A stretch of DNA of 64,000 nucleotides, taken from assembly GCF_001039355.2 (NCBI RefSeq), contig NW_019776113.1, forward strand, positions 561,420 through 625,419. The letters are read 5' to 3'. Positions within the stretch are counted from its first letter, which is position 1, and each line of letters opens with the position of its first letter. The notes beneath the pieces were generated by a model, which had not been told where the DNA came from, searched no databases, and was given only the letters and a program-made list of their open reading frames with translations. This document shows positions 37,123 to 48,096 of the stretch, piece by piece. Source of the stretch: Lingula anatina (taxonomy: Eukaryota > Brachiopoda > Lingulata > Lingulida > Lingulidae). The position numbers were made by a program, and so were the translations under genes.

Positions 37123-38570
37123 TTATAGAATCCTTTTAGCGGTTACGTTCCGTGCTAATTGAATTATTGTGTTATTTTTTATTAAGATTTCCGGAAGAGA
37201 ATACTGATGCGGCATGTAACCAGCAATAAAGGAAACTAACACCACTGCGCACAAAATGACGGCTAAGGCAATACACAGACCTTTAAGATGAAGCTTTATG
37301 ATACTTTGGTTACTGTTCAATTTGGTTTTCATCTGTTCTAGTTTGACATCTTTCCTTACAATATTTCGCTGAAGTTTTTGACACTTTCGTTCCCAGGTAA
37401 TCACAGCCTTTTGCTTAGCTTTTAATTCACCCATAACCGTCTGGTTCTGAGTCTGCAGTTCTGCTACAGTATCTTCTAGATCCCTGTATGTTGGACGGGA
37501 AAGTCCCTCTGGAACTGAGAGGATAAACAACTCTTGCACCATTCTAATTTCATGTTTTTACAATGATTTGCAATGATTTAGACCTTTTCAAGAGAGAGCC
37601 AGCGACATGTCCTAGGAGAGAGCACTGTGGGCCTCGTCCCTTACAAGGTCAATCCCCCTCTTTAACAGAGTGCCCCCTCAACTGTGTTGCAAGCAAAACA
37701 AAAGACAAACCCAAGCAATCTTATAGCGACAATAGCTTTGTCTACTTCTCCATAATGCACGGTGAACGGATGCACTTTTTTATCCGTAAACCCCAACCTC
37801 CTTTAACATGGGCCTGAAAATACCAGTAATATTTGGTATCGATAGCGTACGTGACCGAAATAATACATCAGTGCTCATTTATGCTCATTTAAATTCTATT
37901 CTTTTGAATAATAAAGTGGTTAAAACTCGTGTATCTTTAAATAACGCAATATTCACCTCCAAGCGAAAAGAACAGCTTCTTCTCAAAATCGGTGTCATTG
38001 CGTCTGATATGAGTCAAACGCCGAATATTTCTGGGTAAATCTTCCAAGGACGCGTCCAACAAGATAGGAACGATGATGTCTTTACTCGTCTCGGCAGCCT
38101 TATGCAGCGCCATATCTCTTTCATGCTGGCACCAAGGACTTGTAAGAAAGTCTTTTGAAAGAAAACAGATAACGTAGGTACACTTTTCAAGGGCTTCTTC
38201 GATACAAGACACCGTTGTTGTACCTGGGCGGAAATCTTTCTTTGAGTAGCAGCAGCTGACTCCCCTTTCCTCCAATGTGTGCATGACGCTTTCCACAAAT
38301 TCAGCATCAACATTACTGTGGGCCAAAAATGCATCATACTTGTCTTTATAAAGTACGGACCTGGAATGATAAACGTCCCTTCTTTATCCCCTAATGAAAC
38401 GATAGTGTATAGTCTGATCACATAAGCTTTAGGTAAAGTAAAGTAAAATTAAAAAAAAATCGATAATAAGAATTTTAATAAATAAATTACATAATAAAAC
38501 AAAGAAAATTAAAAAATGGTTCAACAAAAAAATACAAACTAATACATACTAATATACAAATAAATGAATG

Positions 38571-38606
<36 letters not shown>

Positions 38607-40195
38607 AAGCAAAAAAAAAANAACCAGTTTCACGCGTTTAGCAGCTCCACACGTTTACATATGTTTAGCAGCTCCATATGTTAAGCAGCTCAACTCGCTT
38701 AGCAGGGGAAGTGCTTAGTCAATGTGTTTAGCTTTGTGATAAACTTATTATAGAATCCTTTTAGCGGTTACGTTCCGTGCTAATTGAATTATTGTGTTAT
38801 TTTTTATTAAGATTTCCGGAAGAGAATACTGATGCGGCATGTAACCAGCAATAAAGGAAACTAACACCACTGCGCACAAAATGACGGCTAAGGCAATACA
38901 CAGACCTTTAAGATGAAGCTTTATGATACTTTGGTTACTGTTCAATTTGGTTTTCATCTGTTCTAGTTTGACATCTTTCCTTACAATATTTCGCTGAAGT
39001 TTTTGACACTTTCGTTCCCAGGTAATCACAGCCTTTTGCTTAGCTTTTAATTCACCCATAACCGTCTGGTTCTGAGTCTGCAGTTCTGCTACAGTATCTT
39101 CTAGATCCCTGTATGTTGGACGGGAAAGTCCCTCTGGAACTGAGAGGATAAACAACTCTTGCACCATTCTAATTTCATGTTTTTACAATGATTTGCAATG
39201 ATTTAGACCTTTTCAAGAGAGAGCCAGCGACATGTCCTAGGAGAGAGCACTGTGGGCCTCGTCCCTTACAAGGTCAATCCCCCTCTTTAACAGAGTGCCC
39301 CCTCAACTGTGTTGCAAGCAAAACAAAAGACAAACCCAAGCAATCTTATAGCGACAATAGCTTTGTCTACTTCTCCATAATGCACGGTGAACGGATGCAC
39401 TTTTTTATCCGTAAACCCCAACCTCCTTTAACATGGGCCTGAAAATACCAGTAATATTTGGTATCGATAGCGTACGTGACCGAAATAATACATCAGTGCT
39501 CATTTATGCTCATTTAAATTCTATTCTTTTGAATAATAAAGTGGTTAAAACTCGTGTATCTTTAAATAACGCAATATTCACCTCCAAGCGAAAAGAACAG
39601 CTTCTTCTCAAAATCGGTGTCATTGCGTCTGATATGAGTCAAACGCCGAATATTTCTGGGTAAATCTTCCAAGGACGCGTCCAACAAGATAGGAACGATG
39701 ATGTCTTTACTCGTCTCGGCAGCCTTATGCAGCGCCATATCTCTTTCATGCTGGCACCAAGGACTTGTAAGAAAGTCTTTTGAAAGAAAACAGATAACGT
39801 AGGTACACTTTTCAAGGGCTTCTTCGATACAAGACACCGTTGTTGTACCTGGGCGGAAATCTTTCTTTGAGTAGCAGCAGCTGACTCCCCTTTCCTCCAA
39901 TGTGTGCATGACGCTTTCCACAAATTCAGCATCAACATTACTGTGGGCCAAAAATGCATCATACTTGTCTTTATAAAGTACGGACCTGGAATGATAAACG
40001 TCCCTTCTTTATCCCCTAATGAAACGATAGTGTATAGTCTGATCACATAAGCTTTAGGTAAAGTAAAGTAAAATTAAAAAAAAATCGATAATAAGAATTT
40101 TAATAAATAAATTACATAATAAAACAAAGAAAATTAAAAAATGGTTCAACAAAAAAATACAAACTAATACATACTAATATACAAATAAATGAATG

Positions 40196-40231
<36 letters not shown>

Positions 40232-40965
40232 AAGCAAAAAAAAAAAGGGTTACCACCTCCAGTGTTGTGCTTGACAAGCTTTACAAAATGCAGTAAACAA
40301 AAGTTCTCATTTTTTTTTAGAAAATTACAATTTATAACAAAATCGTTGAGAAAAGTAAAAGGTCAAATACTCCTGCGCCTCGCTGGTGGTACAATAAAAG
40401 TTCAATTGGTTTTCACTGATTTTTTATGTGTGAAATATTGCTTTTCGTTTTATTTATCAATGGGTTTGTTTGTTTGTTTTTTCTTTGCATATGCTTTCGT
40501 GCTAGTTCAAAACTACGACAAGAAAAAAAGGCAATCAAGCATTTAAATAAACAACCTACTTAACAATCGGATCTTTTCTCTATTGTTATATACTTTCAGA
40601 GTACTTATTGAAAAAAAAAGGAAGGTCAATTGCCATTCAAGCGGACAAAGCCTGGGTTACATGCAAAATTTGCTCTATTGTCTTGAATAGAATTACAATC
40701 ATAAGGGCTGAATATAGCAAAGAATCGCTATTAACAGAATTTGGCTGTTAAATTAATACATTGTCATCTTCCACTTGTTTACTTACTTCGGTTTCGTTGT
40801 GTTGCACTCCTCCAAAGAACTGTCAGTATTGCTGGAATATTTTGTTGGTGTGGTGTCATCAGATGAAGATATGACTATCTCTGGTGTGGTGTCATCAGAT
40901 GAAGATATGACTATTTCACTGAGGGAGGGAGTGCCCGCATTAGTGGTAAGACCAGCGACTTCCAT
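37123..40965 (-). CDS. TIR-domain protein with coiled coil and C-terminal transmembrane anchor
   Basis: Exon 1 (40787-40965, ATG, 59 codons plus 2 nt) ends at a GTAAGT donor. It carries a duplicated acidic EIVISSSDDTTP motif. It joins in phase to a TIR exon (37957-38360, or the identical 39582-39985), giving ..KP-K-SVLYKDKYDAFLAHSN. The TIR domain shows box 1 (YDAFLAHSN), a BB-loop RPG within KKDFRPGTTTV, and FLTSPWCQHE, all close to MyD88/Toll-type TIRs. The last exon (about 37123-37532) encodes a coiled coil and a 22-residue hydrophobic segment (LCIALAVILCAVVLV...) about 28 residues before the end. Its exact acceptor is uncertain. The protein is about 330 aa and would be membrane-anchored by its C-terminal end with the TIR in the cytosol, a likely innate-immune adaptor. 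Only one copy of the 3' exons is probably real. Confidence 0.75.
38748..39157 (-). CDS. Duplicate coiled-coil/TM exon of the TIR gene
   Basis: Identical to 37123-37532. Together with the duplicate TIR exon 39582-39985 it forms the copy nearer exon 1. One of the two copies should be treated as redundant (see the duplication entry). Confidence 0.6.
39582..39985 (-). CDS. Duplicate TIR exon
   Basis: Identical to 37957-38360. Acceptor CATTCCAG and donor GGAG-GTGAAT. It is the first TIR exon reached when reading from exon 1 at 40787-40965, so this copy may be the one to keep. Confidence 0.6.
40197..40228. repeat. (AT)n microsatellite (also at 38573-38602)
   Basis: A TA-dinucleotide run at the edge of the duplicated contig overlap. 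Such runs commonly break short-read assemblies. Confidence 0.9.
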
Positions 40966-41518
40966 TCTGAAAAAAAAAAAAAGAAACCTACGCTTAAATA
41001 TATTCTTTCCCTTTAATATTTGATTTAAAACTCTGACTCTAACATCTTTGACTTTTATGTCTTAAGTAGCACAAAGAAAACAGCATTAGGGTAACCTCTA
41101 GATATCGTGCACATACTGTATGTGCAGTAATTTATAAGATAAGAACAGGTAAAACTGACATAATTATCTGATATCTGATGCAATGAACTAATTCGGCCTG
41201 CGCCTTCAATGGGTATGCTCTTATTTACTGTGAGCTTATTCGGTCTCTGGCTATTTGTGCCAGAAGGTTGATCGTTTCGTAAAGTGAGCTTTTTCTAAAT
41301 CATGGGGCTTAATGACAAAGTAAACGGAATGTCTGTCAAATACATACGTGTATTATTATCACCAGGACCCGTCACGTACGGGTCCAAAGTATAAAGTGAA
41401 AGTATTCACGATGTATGGCGAGTCAAAGTGAAAGAGGAAATATAATACAACAAAACGGGTAAATTTTGCTAAAGCACAAGGCCTGTTATGTCGGGGTACA
41501 TGTAAGAACAAAATATAC

Positions 41519-42430
41519 ATCGTTAAATATATAAATCTATACTTGTCTTTTTAACTTATTCTAGTGTAAACAATGTGAGTAGATACTTAGTTCAATGGTG
41601 TCATCCATAGATCAAGCAATACAACTGAGATAACAGGAGGTGTAGCCAACGTTCGACAAATGCAATCAAAACATCATGCCCGGTACCCTCTCCTTTATAA
41701 ATTGAATTTATAAACATCTTAGTAATCTTGAAAAATAAGTTAACCCCCTCTGCCCGGAGAACAAAGTAGTTCACAAGCTTATCTTGCAAGATAAGCTTGT
41801 GAACTACTTTGTTCTCCGGGCAGAGGGGGTTATGGCCATGGCCTGAACTGTACTGTTTCAAGTCAAGCACGACACTGGTGTTGCTTATCCCTGCCTTATG
41901 TGTGACGTAATTCCGGTCATCGATGTTATCCACTGCGCGACCAAATCTTACCTTATACGGTGTTATTGACAGTATATGATGCTCGTCACACGTGCCGAAG
42001 CTTTACGGAAATTGCCGATGGCTCGAAGATGCCTTCAAAATATACTTTTAACAGTTATAATCATATTGTATTTTTTCACTAAAGTAGACCTATCGTAGCA
42101 GGAGCATGTTATATTATCATTAAATATATGAATCTATACCTGTCTTTTAACTTATTCTAGTGTAAACGATGTGAGTAGATACTTAGTTCAATGGTGTCAT
42201 CCATAGATTAAGCAGAACAACTGAAATAACAGGAGGCATAGCCAACGTTCGACAAATGCAATCAAAACATCATGCCCGGTACCCTCTCCTTTATAAATTA
42301 AATTTAAACATACCAGTAATCTTGAAAAATAAGTTGACCCTCTCTGCCTGGAGAACAAGGTATATCACAAACTTACCTTGATTGAACTGTACTATTTCAA
42401 GTCAAGCACGTCACTGATATGGGGACCTTG
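41519..42430. repeat. Direct duplication of ~300 bp, offset ~600 bp
   Basis: 41519-41890 and 42117-42425 share long near-identical stretches (CTTATTCTAGTGTAAACRATG, GCCAACGTTCGACAAATGCA, CATGCCCGGTACCCTCTCCT, AATCTTGAAAAATAAGTT). The first copy contains an extra inverted arm that forms a palindrome; the second does not. Confidence 0.85.
41741..41832. repeat. Perfect 92-bp palindrome
   Basis: Arms of 46 bp are exact reverse complements meeting at CTTG/CAAG (41786/41787). The sibling copy at about 42330-42385 has only the left-arm sequence, so the right arm is an inverted duplication of the left arm. Confidence 0.95.
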
Positions 42431-42639
42431 ACACCTTGACGATGGAAAACTCCCTTCCTTATCGCTGCCTTATGTATGAAGTATGTACTCAACTTGCCAA
42501 GCTTTAAACGCCGATCCTTCTGCATTCTTTTCAGTATATGCGTTCTTTGCTTTTAGAAAGCCGGTTTAGAATGGTTGCTTCTTTCCAGACATAAAATCAT
42601 TTTCAAGTTGGCAGCCAATTTTTAAGCAAAGCAGAATAA

Positions 42640-43900
42640 CAGATTGTCCCATAGTATTGAAAGCATTCTCGGTAGCAACATGCCGGATACTGGTGACGCT
42701 AGTTATAGAAATGCTGACTTAATTAAATTTTAATCGCTCATTTATAAATGAAGCGGTATATCCATTTTATTGTTATAAAACTAGGAGTAGTAGCATTTTA
42801 TTCTACCATGCATGTACAGGGTAACCACGTTCCCTGTATATTATTTTCCTTATAAATACTGAAAGTTGGTTTAGCTGTTTATTTGTTAGCCAAAGAGTAT
42901 AACTGTTTACCGCTCTTCCCCTGTACCTATTTTTTTGCCCCCCCCCCCCCCGTCGATTTCCGAAAGAAAAATCACACCAATGGTCCCCTCTTGAAATTAA
43001 AATTTCGACCAGCTTAATTCTAAACCGTACCAAATGGCACCGTTCGCCCTCTAAAAACCAGAATGTTCACGACCGCACACCCCCTTCAAATAATACTGGA
43101 TACGCTCCTGGTACATTAAATTGATAAAAGACTACAAGGGCATGTAACTCCACCTGGTGGCAACTACAGGGTACTTGTCTCAGCATGGAAGATATGATAT
43201 GATATTATTTGTGCACGCACGCCTGTCTCTAAGGCGTCTGTAGGGTCCCGTCTGGGAGACGAGTTGTTTCGTTCAGAGACCCCCTCCTGCTGGGTGGGCC
43301 CTTTCTGTGTAGTTCACTCTCTTGTCGTCAATCATGCCGATTTTCATGACCATTTCTTATTAAACATTAAGTTTCGCCGGAAATCGATCTCTATCACTAT
43401 CTCACACAAATTCACAAAGCAGCCACATTTTGTGCAGCGGGGTGCTGAATGAAACAATATAAAACCTTTTGTACTCTTAAATTATTTATTTAAATTGCAA
43501 GAATATTAAAACTAGTATTTCACACAAAAGAAACGTAAAAAGCTGGATTCCCAAATATAGGGCATCATTATTATAACCTACCCTTAAGAAGGGAAAATTT
43601 AAAAAATATGAATCATAATTCATACATGTTTTTTTCCTATTGCAAAGGTAAATGTAAAAAAAAAAAAAAAAAAAACTTACAATACAATACACGTGACTTC
43701 AGCATAACCACCAAATGAAGTAACATTTGCATCATTCTGCACGATGCACATCAGATTTAAAAAGAGCAAAAATTACATCGCAGAGGCATGTTATACATGG
43801 AGCGATTAAACAAACAATCGTATTTGTATAGACACTTACTAGTGTAATAATATGTTGCTATAAGCTGTTCAAATATGCAAATTGTCCTTCATGTTTCTTC
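42640..43900. pseudogene. Partial Pax duplicate (C-terminal HSIESILG exon end plus 3' flank), copy B
   Basis: On the + strand 42642-42733 encodes the same SHSIESILG motif and the same C-terminus as the Pax gene, ending ADLIKF and a stop in the same place. Several amino-acid changes are present (N to S, R to M, N to D, N to Y, V to I). An AG (AACAG) sits exactly where homology starts, so it could be a last exon, but no PAI exon is nearby. Most likely it is a segmental-duplication fragment. Downstream blocks continue to match 34100-35600. Confidence 0.7.
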
Positions 43901-43910
43901 CATTTACTAA

Positions 43911-45163
43911 CATTGATCAAAAAGGCTGTCCCACCTCCTGTTTTGTGCACTTTTGTTTACAAATAATCAAAGCACTCGTGTAAATTGTTACGAATAGTGA
44001 TATTTATTTCAGATACCGTAACTAACATCATTAATGGTACAGAAAATACAAAATAGCTGTGAAGATATCCATATTGTATACCATTTACATTTATAACATG
44101 TACCCCCTAAGATTCACTGTGATTTCCACAGAGGTAAAAGAAGTGTTCATTGGATTGAAAAGACGCCACCAAATGTCACCAAATCTGCACACGATTAGCA
44201 TAAGGGTGTACTCTTTGAAGTTAACGTTTCTAACAGCGTGTGGGTCTACTGTGTACTGCAATTATCTCTAGTAGGAGGGGCGGCTTGTCTTCACCAAGGG
44301 TAACAAGTCTGTTTTTTGGGATATTGTCCCTTTCTTCTTAAAGAGCTTGGCTCAGTTGATCCACATTATTTGGAGGTTGGTTCTCCTTTGCGTTGCACAC
44401 TCCAATTCATGCCAAAGGTGCGCACTTACACTAAGTTCTCGCCTGGCAAGTGGTTTGTTGCAGAAACTCAATGTTCTGAGGATGGAACAACCATCTTTGA
44501 ACCCTGATACTCAACCTACTGAGCACTAGTGGCAAGAATTTGATTGAGCAACGCAGAGAAGAACCGATGTCCTCATAATCTGGTCCAACTCCGCCAAGTC
44601 TTTTAGGTAGAAAGGGCCAATATCCCCCAAAACAGAACTGTTACCCTTGGTGAAGGCAAACCGCTCCGTAACTCGAAAGCATCGCGAATTGCGACCGAGC
44701 ACGAGCGCCTCTATTCCATAAATCGGTATTTACTCGCCACATATAGTAGCCTCGAAATGAAAGGTGATATCGTTATCGCAATTCGCTTTGCTGTCGAGTG
44801 ACGGAGCCCATTACGCGGAAGGCACGCACGCTATTAGACACGTGTTCAGCACAAGCACACACTAATGCTAATCGTGTGTAAATTTGGTGACAATTGGGGG
44901 CGTTTTTCGATTTAATGAACACTTTTTTACTTCTGTGGAAATCACAGTGAAACGGATCTAAGGTGGTACATTTTGTAAATGTGAATAAAATGTGTCAAAT
45001 AAGATATTTTCACCGCTATAATGTATTTTTTCTGACCCATTATGGTATGTAAAATAAAAAATCACTATTCATGTCAATTTACACCTGTTATGTGGCCATT
45101 TGTAAATAAAAGTGCATGAAACTGGAGGTGGGACAACCTTTTTCATCAATCTTGTATTAAAGA
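43911..45163. mobile_element. 1.25-kb foldback DNA element with very long inverted repeats
   Basis: The ends ATTGATCAAAAAGGCTGTCC and GGACAACCTTTTTCATCAAT are inverted repeats. Pairing continues inwards through TTTCCACAGAGGTAAAAGAA / TTTTACTTCTGTGGAAATC and through CACCAAGGGTAACAAGTCTG / CAGAACTGTTACCCTTGGTG. Almost the whole element is thus a diverged hairpin. No transposase frame; a non-autonomous foldback/MITE. The 60-70-aa frames inside it are not genes. Confidence 0.8.
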
Positions 45164-45669
45164 TATTGCACTTTTCATTTGCAAAAGAAATAGACCTGTC
45201 TTCATGTAGTTCATTCTGTGCTAAATATATTTTTATCTGAAAAACTTATGTAAAGACGTCTGTCTTGTCCTAATGATTGATTCCATTGATTAACCGACTA
45301 TTCAATTTGGGATTGACTAAAGTTTTCGATTATTGAACATCTTTTCTGGTTCACCAACATCATATCAGATGAACTACCCTAACTGTCTTACCGAATCCCT
45401 TTTTTCCATTTTTTTTGCGTTTTTACAATGAAATAACATATAGATATTCATTAGTTTCAATTTTGCACCATAAAAAAATAATAATACGTTACAGTATATA
45501 GGGACAACCCACGCCATCTGAACATGCACCCGGTTTTAAAATCATATAGCGATTTTACGACAATCGTTTACTATCCAATCAAGGTGACAACCGGGCGTGG
45601 GTTCATCCTGTCGGTGTTCTGACTGACACTCCGAAGTGCGATCTGACACACACCTTGAAAAGGGGTAGT

Positions 45670-45957
45670 ATCCCGCAATAAAACGCAGTAGATACTGCAG
45701 CGCAGTAGACTACTGCAATCATACTGCAAACATGCCTCAGAGCTGCTTCGAGTAGGGAGCTCATTAGCATATTTGAAACATGCTTCTATCATGCTGCTAA
45801 TCTACTGCATTAATGCTCCTCCTCTGTACAACCCTATGTAAATTTTGAAGTAGAATTGCAGTAGGCTATACTGCATTTCTACTGCAAATATGCTCCACAC
45901 CACTACTGCGTTAATGCTTCTTTGCTACTTCGATACTACTGCATTTTCGTGCGGGAT
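45670..45957. mobile_element. ~290-bp MITE with ATCCCGCA ends and internal ACTGC repeats
   Basis: Left end ATCCCGCAATAAAACGCAGT and right end ACTGCATTTTCGTGCGGGAT are inverted repeats. The interior is packed with TACTGCA/TGCAGTA words in both orientations. No coding capacity. Confidence 0.7.
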
Positions 45958-45999
45958 GGTCCGATATACTGGTTTATTCAGGATCCTTAGGTGCCGAGT

Positions 46000-46960
46000 C
46001 TGGTAGTTGGGTAGTACTAGTTCTCAGATCAAATATGGCCGAACTGCTGAATGCTTGTTTCATAAACCCTGAGGGGAATCGTTATAGTGTCTAGTAGGGA
46101 ATTAGCAATTGCTAATCAATTGCCTAAAGGATGTCAGTCAATGACCTTGAGAACTGGTCAAATTGGACCTCATTAACATGTCAGAAGTGGTTCACGACTG
46201 AGTTGCTTAGTATTGACATTCAGTCGCCTTGGAATAATTGATGGCTCAATTAAGCCTCTCTTATCTACATGTCAGATTTGTAATCACCTCATCTTATAAG
46301 AATTTAAAAAAATCTCTTTTCGTCTTCTTGACAAGGTAATACTGCTATCTTATCAGTGTGAACTTACTTTTTACCACTGAAATGTTTTATTTGTCACGTT
46401 GTCGGGGGAATTCATCAAATTTATTATATATTTGTACATTTCATATCTGTTTGTGCTTTTAGGATCTTAAAAAATGCAATAGTGGCTCCAGGACAGACGA
46501 AACCAAAGTCTGTCTTGCTAGTAGCTAACTATGATCATATATGTGGAATTTCATGTCAGCTTGATATTTAAACATCTTATAACTCGTCACAATATTGTAA
46601 AGAAATAAATCATTGAAAACCATCGTCGATTGATACGGTTTAGTTGCAAATTGCCATCTACTTCCCAGTTTAACAAGGTTTAAGGACTCTTAAACATTCT
46701 TTTAATTGCAGCACTAACCAAAAAATAAATAATCTGTAGAAATGGGCATATCAGATTGCATACATGCAAAAATTGCACATAACGACAACCTTAAATCCTC
46801 GCGGCACTTTTTTGCCATGACGTTTTTTTTCGCGGTGTTGGTCGATGCAGCACGTTTTTTGAAAACAAGTTGGCTTAAAATAAGCGCATTGTTGCACAAG
46901 AAAATTACAGGAAAGTCCTGTAGGCCATACACAACCAGAAGGTAGGAGCCAGTCTCACAG
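46000..46960. other. Intergenic stretch without supported gene
   Basis: No domain-bearing exon. A short reading frame at 46714-46974 has no recognisable features. Confidence 0.55.
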
Positions 46961-47109
46961 AAATGATGGCGCAATGCTCACTAACCTGGCTCTACCTCCC
47001 TTTCCTAAAACAATTCGTGCGTGTTTGATTGTGTGTGTGTGTGTGGGGGGGTTGGGGGGTGGGGGGGGGAGGAGTATATCTCCTGAATAGAGAATATTTA
47101 CCTGGACAG

Positions 47110-47155
47110 CCTCATTATTTGATGAAGATGTTCTGCAAGACATCGAAATATCGGA
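47110..47155 (+). CDS. Possible short acidic exon
   Basis: Between an AG acceptor (GGACAG, about 47108) and a GTAAAA donor lies a short open stretch encoding SLFDEDVLQDIEISE. Composition and splice sites look exon-like, but no flanking exon was found, so it could be chance. It could also belong to the + strand channel gene further down. Confidence 0.25.
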
Positions 47156-47246
47156 GGTAAAAACTATTTCAATATTAAGCTTTTGACTGAAGAAAAATTA
47201 CTTCATTCTTATAACATAACTGCTGATGGAATTCTTCTCTGTAATA

Positions 47247-47494
47247 CTAGATTTGAGCCAAAAGAGCTCTTGTTTCCATGATGTGTGGGTGTGTGTCGTC
47301 CTGCGAATGTAACTTGACCTCTTCATCCAATGCGATACTTAGATGCTGTCTGGCAGCTTCCTTGTTGCCTTTCTTCATGTATGTGCTCCCTAAATATCGC
47401 AGTGAACGAGACAAGTTATCTCTGGTAACATTTCCACAGTCGGGGTTTATACACAGAATTTTATAAAACGTGATAGATAGTCTGTAAAACGCCT
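47247..47494 (-). CDS. TPR-repeat exon (3' exon of an incomplete gene)
   Basis: The frame encodes SLRYLGSTYMKKGNKEAARQ, then HLSIALDEEVKLHSQDD, then HPHIMETRALLAQI and a stop. This is a kinesin-light-chain/NLR-type tetratricopeptide repeat (LG..Y...G....A..H...AL.......HP) with start of the next helix. A TTTACAG acceptor near 47495 would give the exon boundary. TPRs mediate protein-protein contacts. Other exons of the gene were not found in the window. Confidence 0.6.
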
Positions 47495-47786
47495 TTTGTA
47501 GATTTTGTAGGCAGGACAAAAATGGAGAGGTCGTTATTGTAACTCGGTGAATACTTATGATGGCCCGTCTCGTGCGCACTAGTTTAGCCTATTGATTGAA
47601 TAATTTTAAGACCAGCGCACGCTGACAAATAAACTGAATACAGATCGGACTTATATTTTAATGTCCTTTATAACGCATGTGCGTGTTGATTTTAATGGCA
47701 AGCAAGGTCGACCTCTTTTTTTTTACTCTTTTATTTTTGGCTAAACGACGACGATAATATACTTTGGTTATCGCAGGCAGAAGATG

Positions 47787-47968
47787 GAATAGCTACGCGT
47801 AAACAATTAACACAAAACAAATCATTGTGTGTAGTCCCTGTATGTAAAACAGCACTCTTGGTCATCCAAACTCATTNTGAATAGCTACGCGTAAACAATT
47901 AACACAAAACAAATCATTGTGTGTAGTCCCTGTATGTAAAACAGCACTCTTGGTCATCCAAACTCATT
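47787..47968. repeat. 90-bp exact duplication across a single N (assembly join)
   Basis: 47787-47876 and 47879-47968 are identical, with N at 47877. The pattern matches the 38621 join, i.e. an unmerged contig overlap. Confidence 0.9.
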
Positions 47969-48096
47969 TAGGCCATGCATGTTCAAAATAAATGTCATGG
48001 TACCAGCAGAATCGATTTACGTCTGCGGGGAATCTCGTTTAAGGCACTCCACGTAACTTAATTGTCTGACACGCCCCTTCGGGAAGATAGGGGTAA

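Larger units (their letters stand above)
36997..40245. repeat. Exact 1.62-kb duplication around a single N (probable assembly artefact)
   Basis: 36997-38620 and 38622-40245 are identical wherever compared, including coding exons and (AT)n runs, with a constant 1625-base offset. They are separated by exactly one N at 38621. This is the signature of two overlapping contig ends placed side by side instead of merged. Confidence 0.9.

Noticed and set aside
37563-38038. Plus-strand frames opposite the TIR gene
   Set aside because: Duplicated identically with the assembly overlap and without domain similarity; antisense noise.
38014-38421. 135-aa minus-strand frame overlapping the TIR exon
   Set aside because: Out-of-frame shadow; the TIR frame carries all conserved motifs.
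41601-41933. 110-aa minus-strand frame (DDRNYVTHKAGISN...)
   Set aside because: It runs straight through the 92-bp palindrome and the duplicated copy does not keep it open; no domain.
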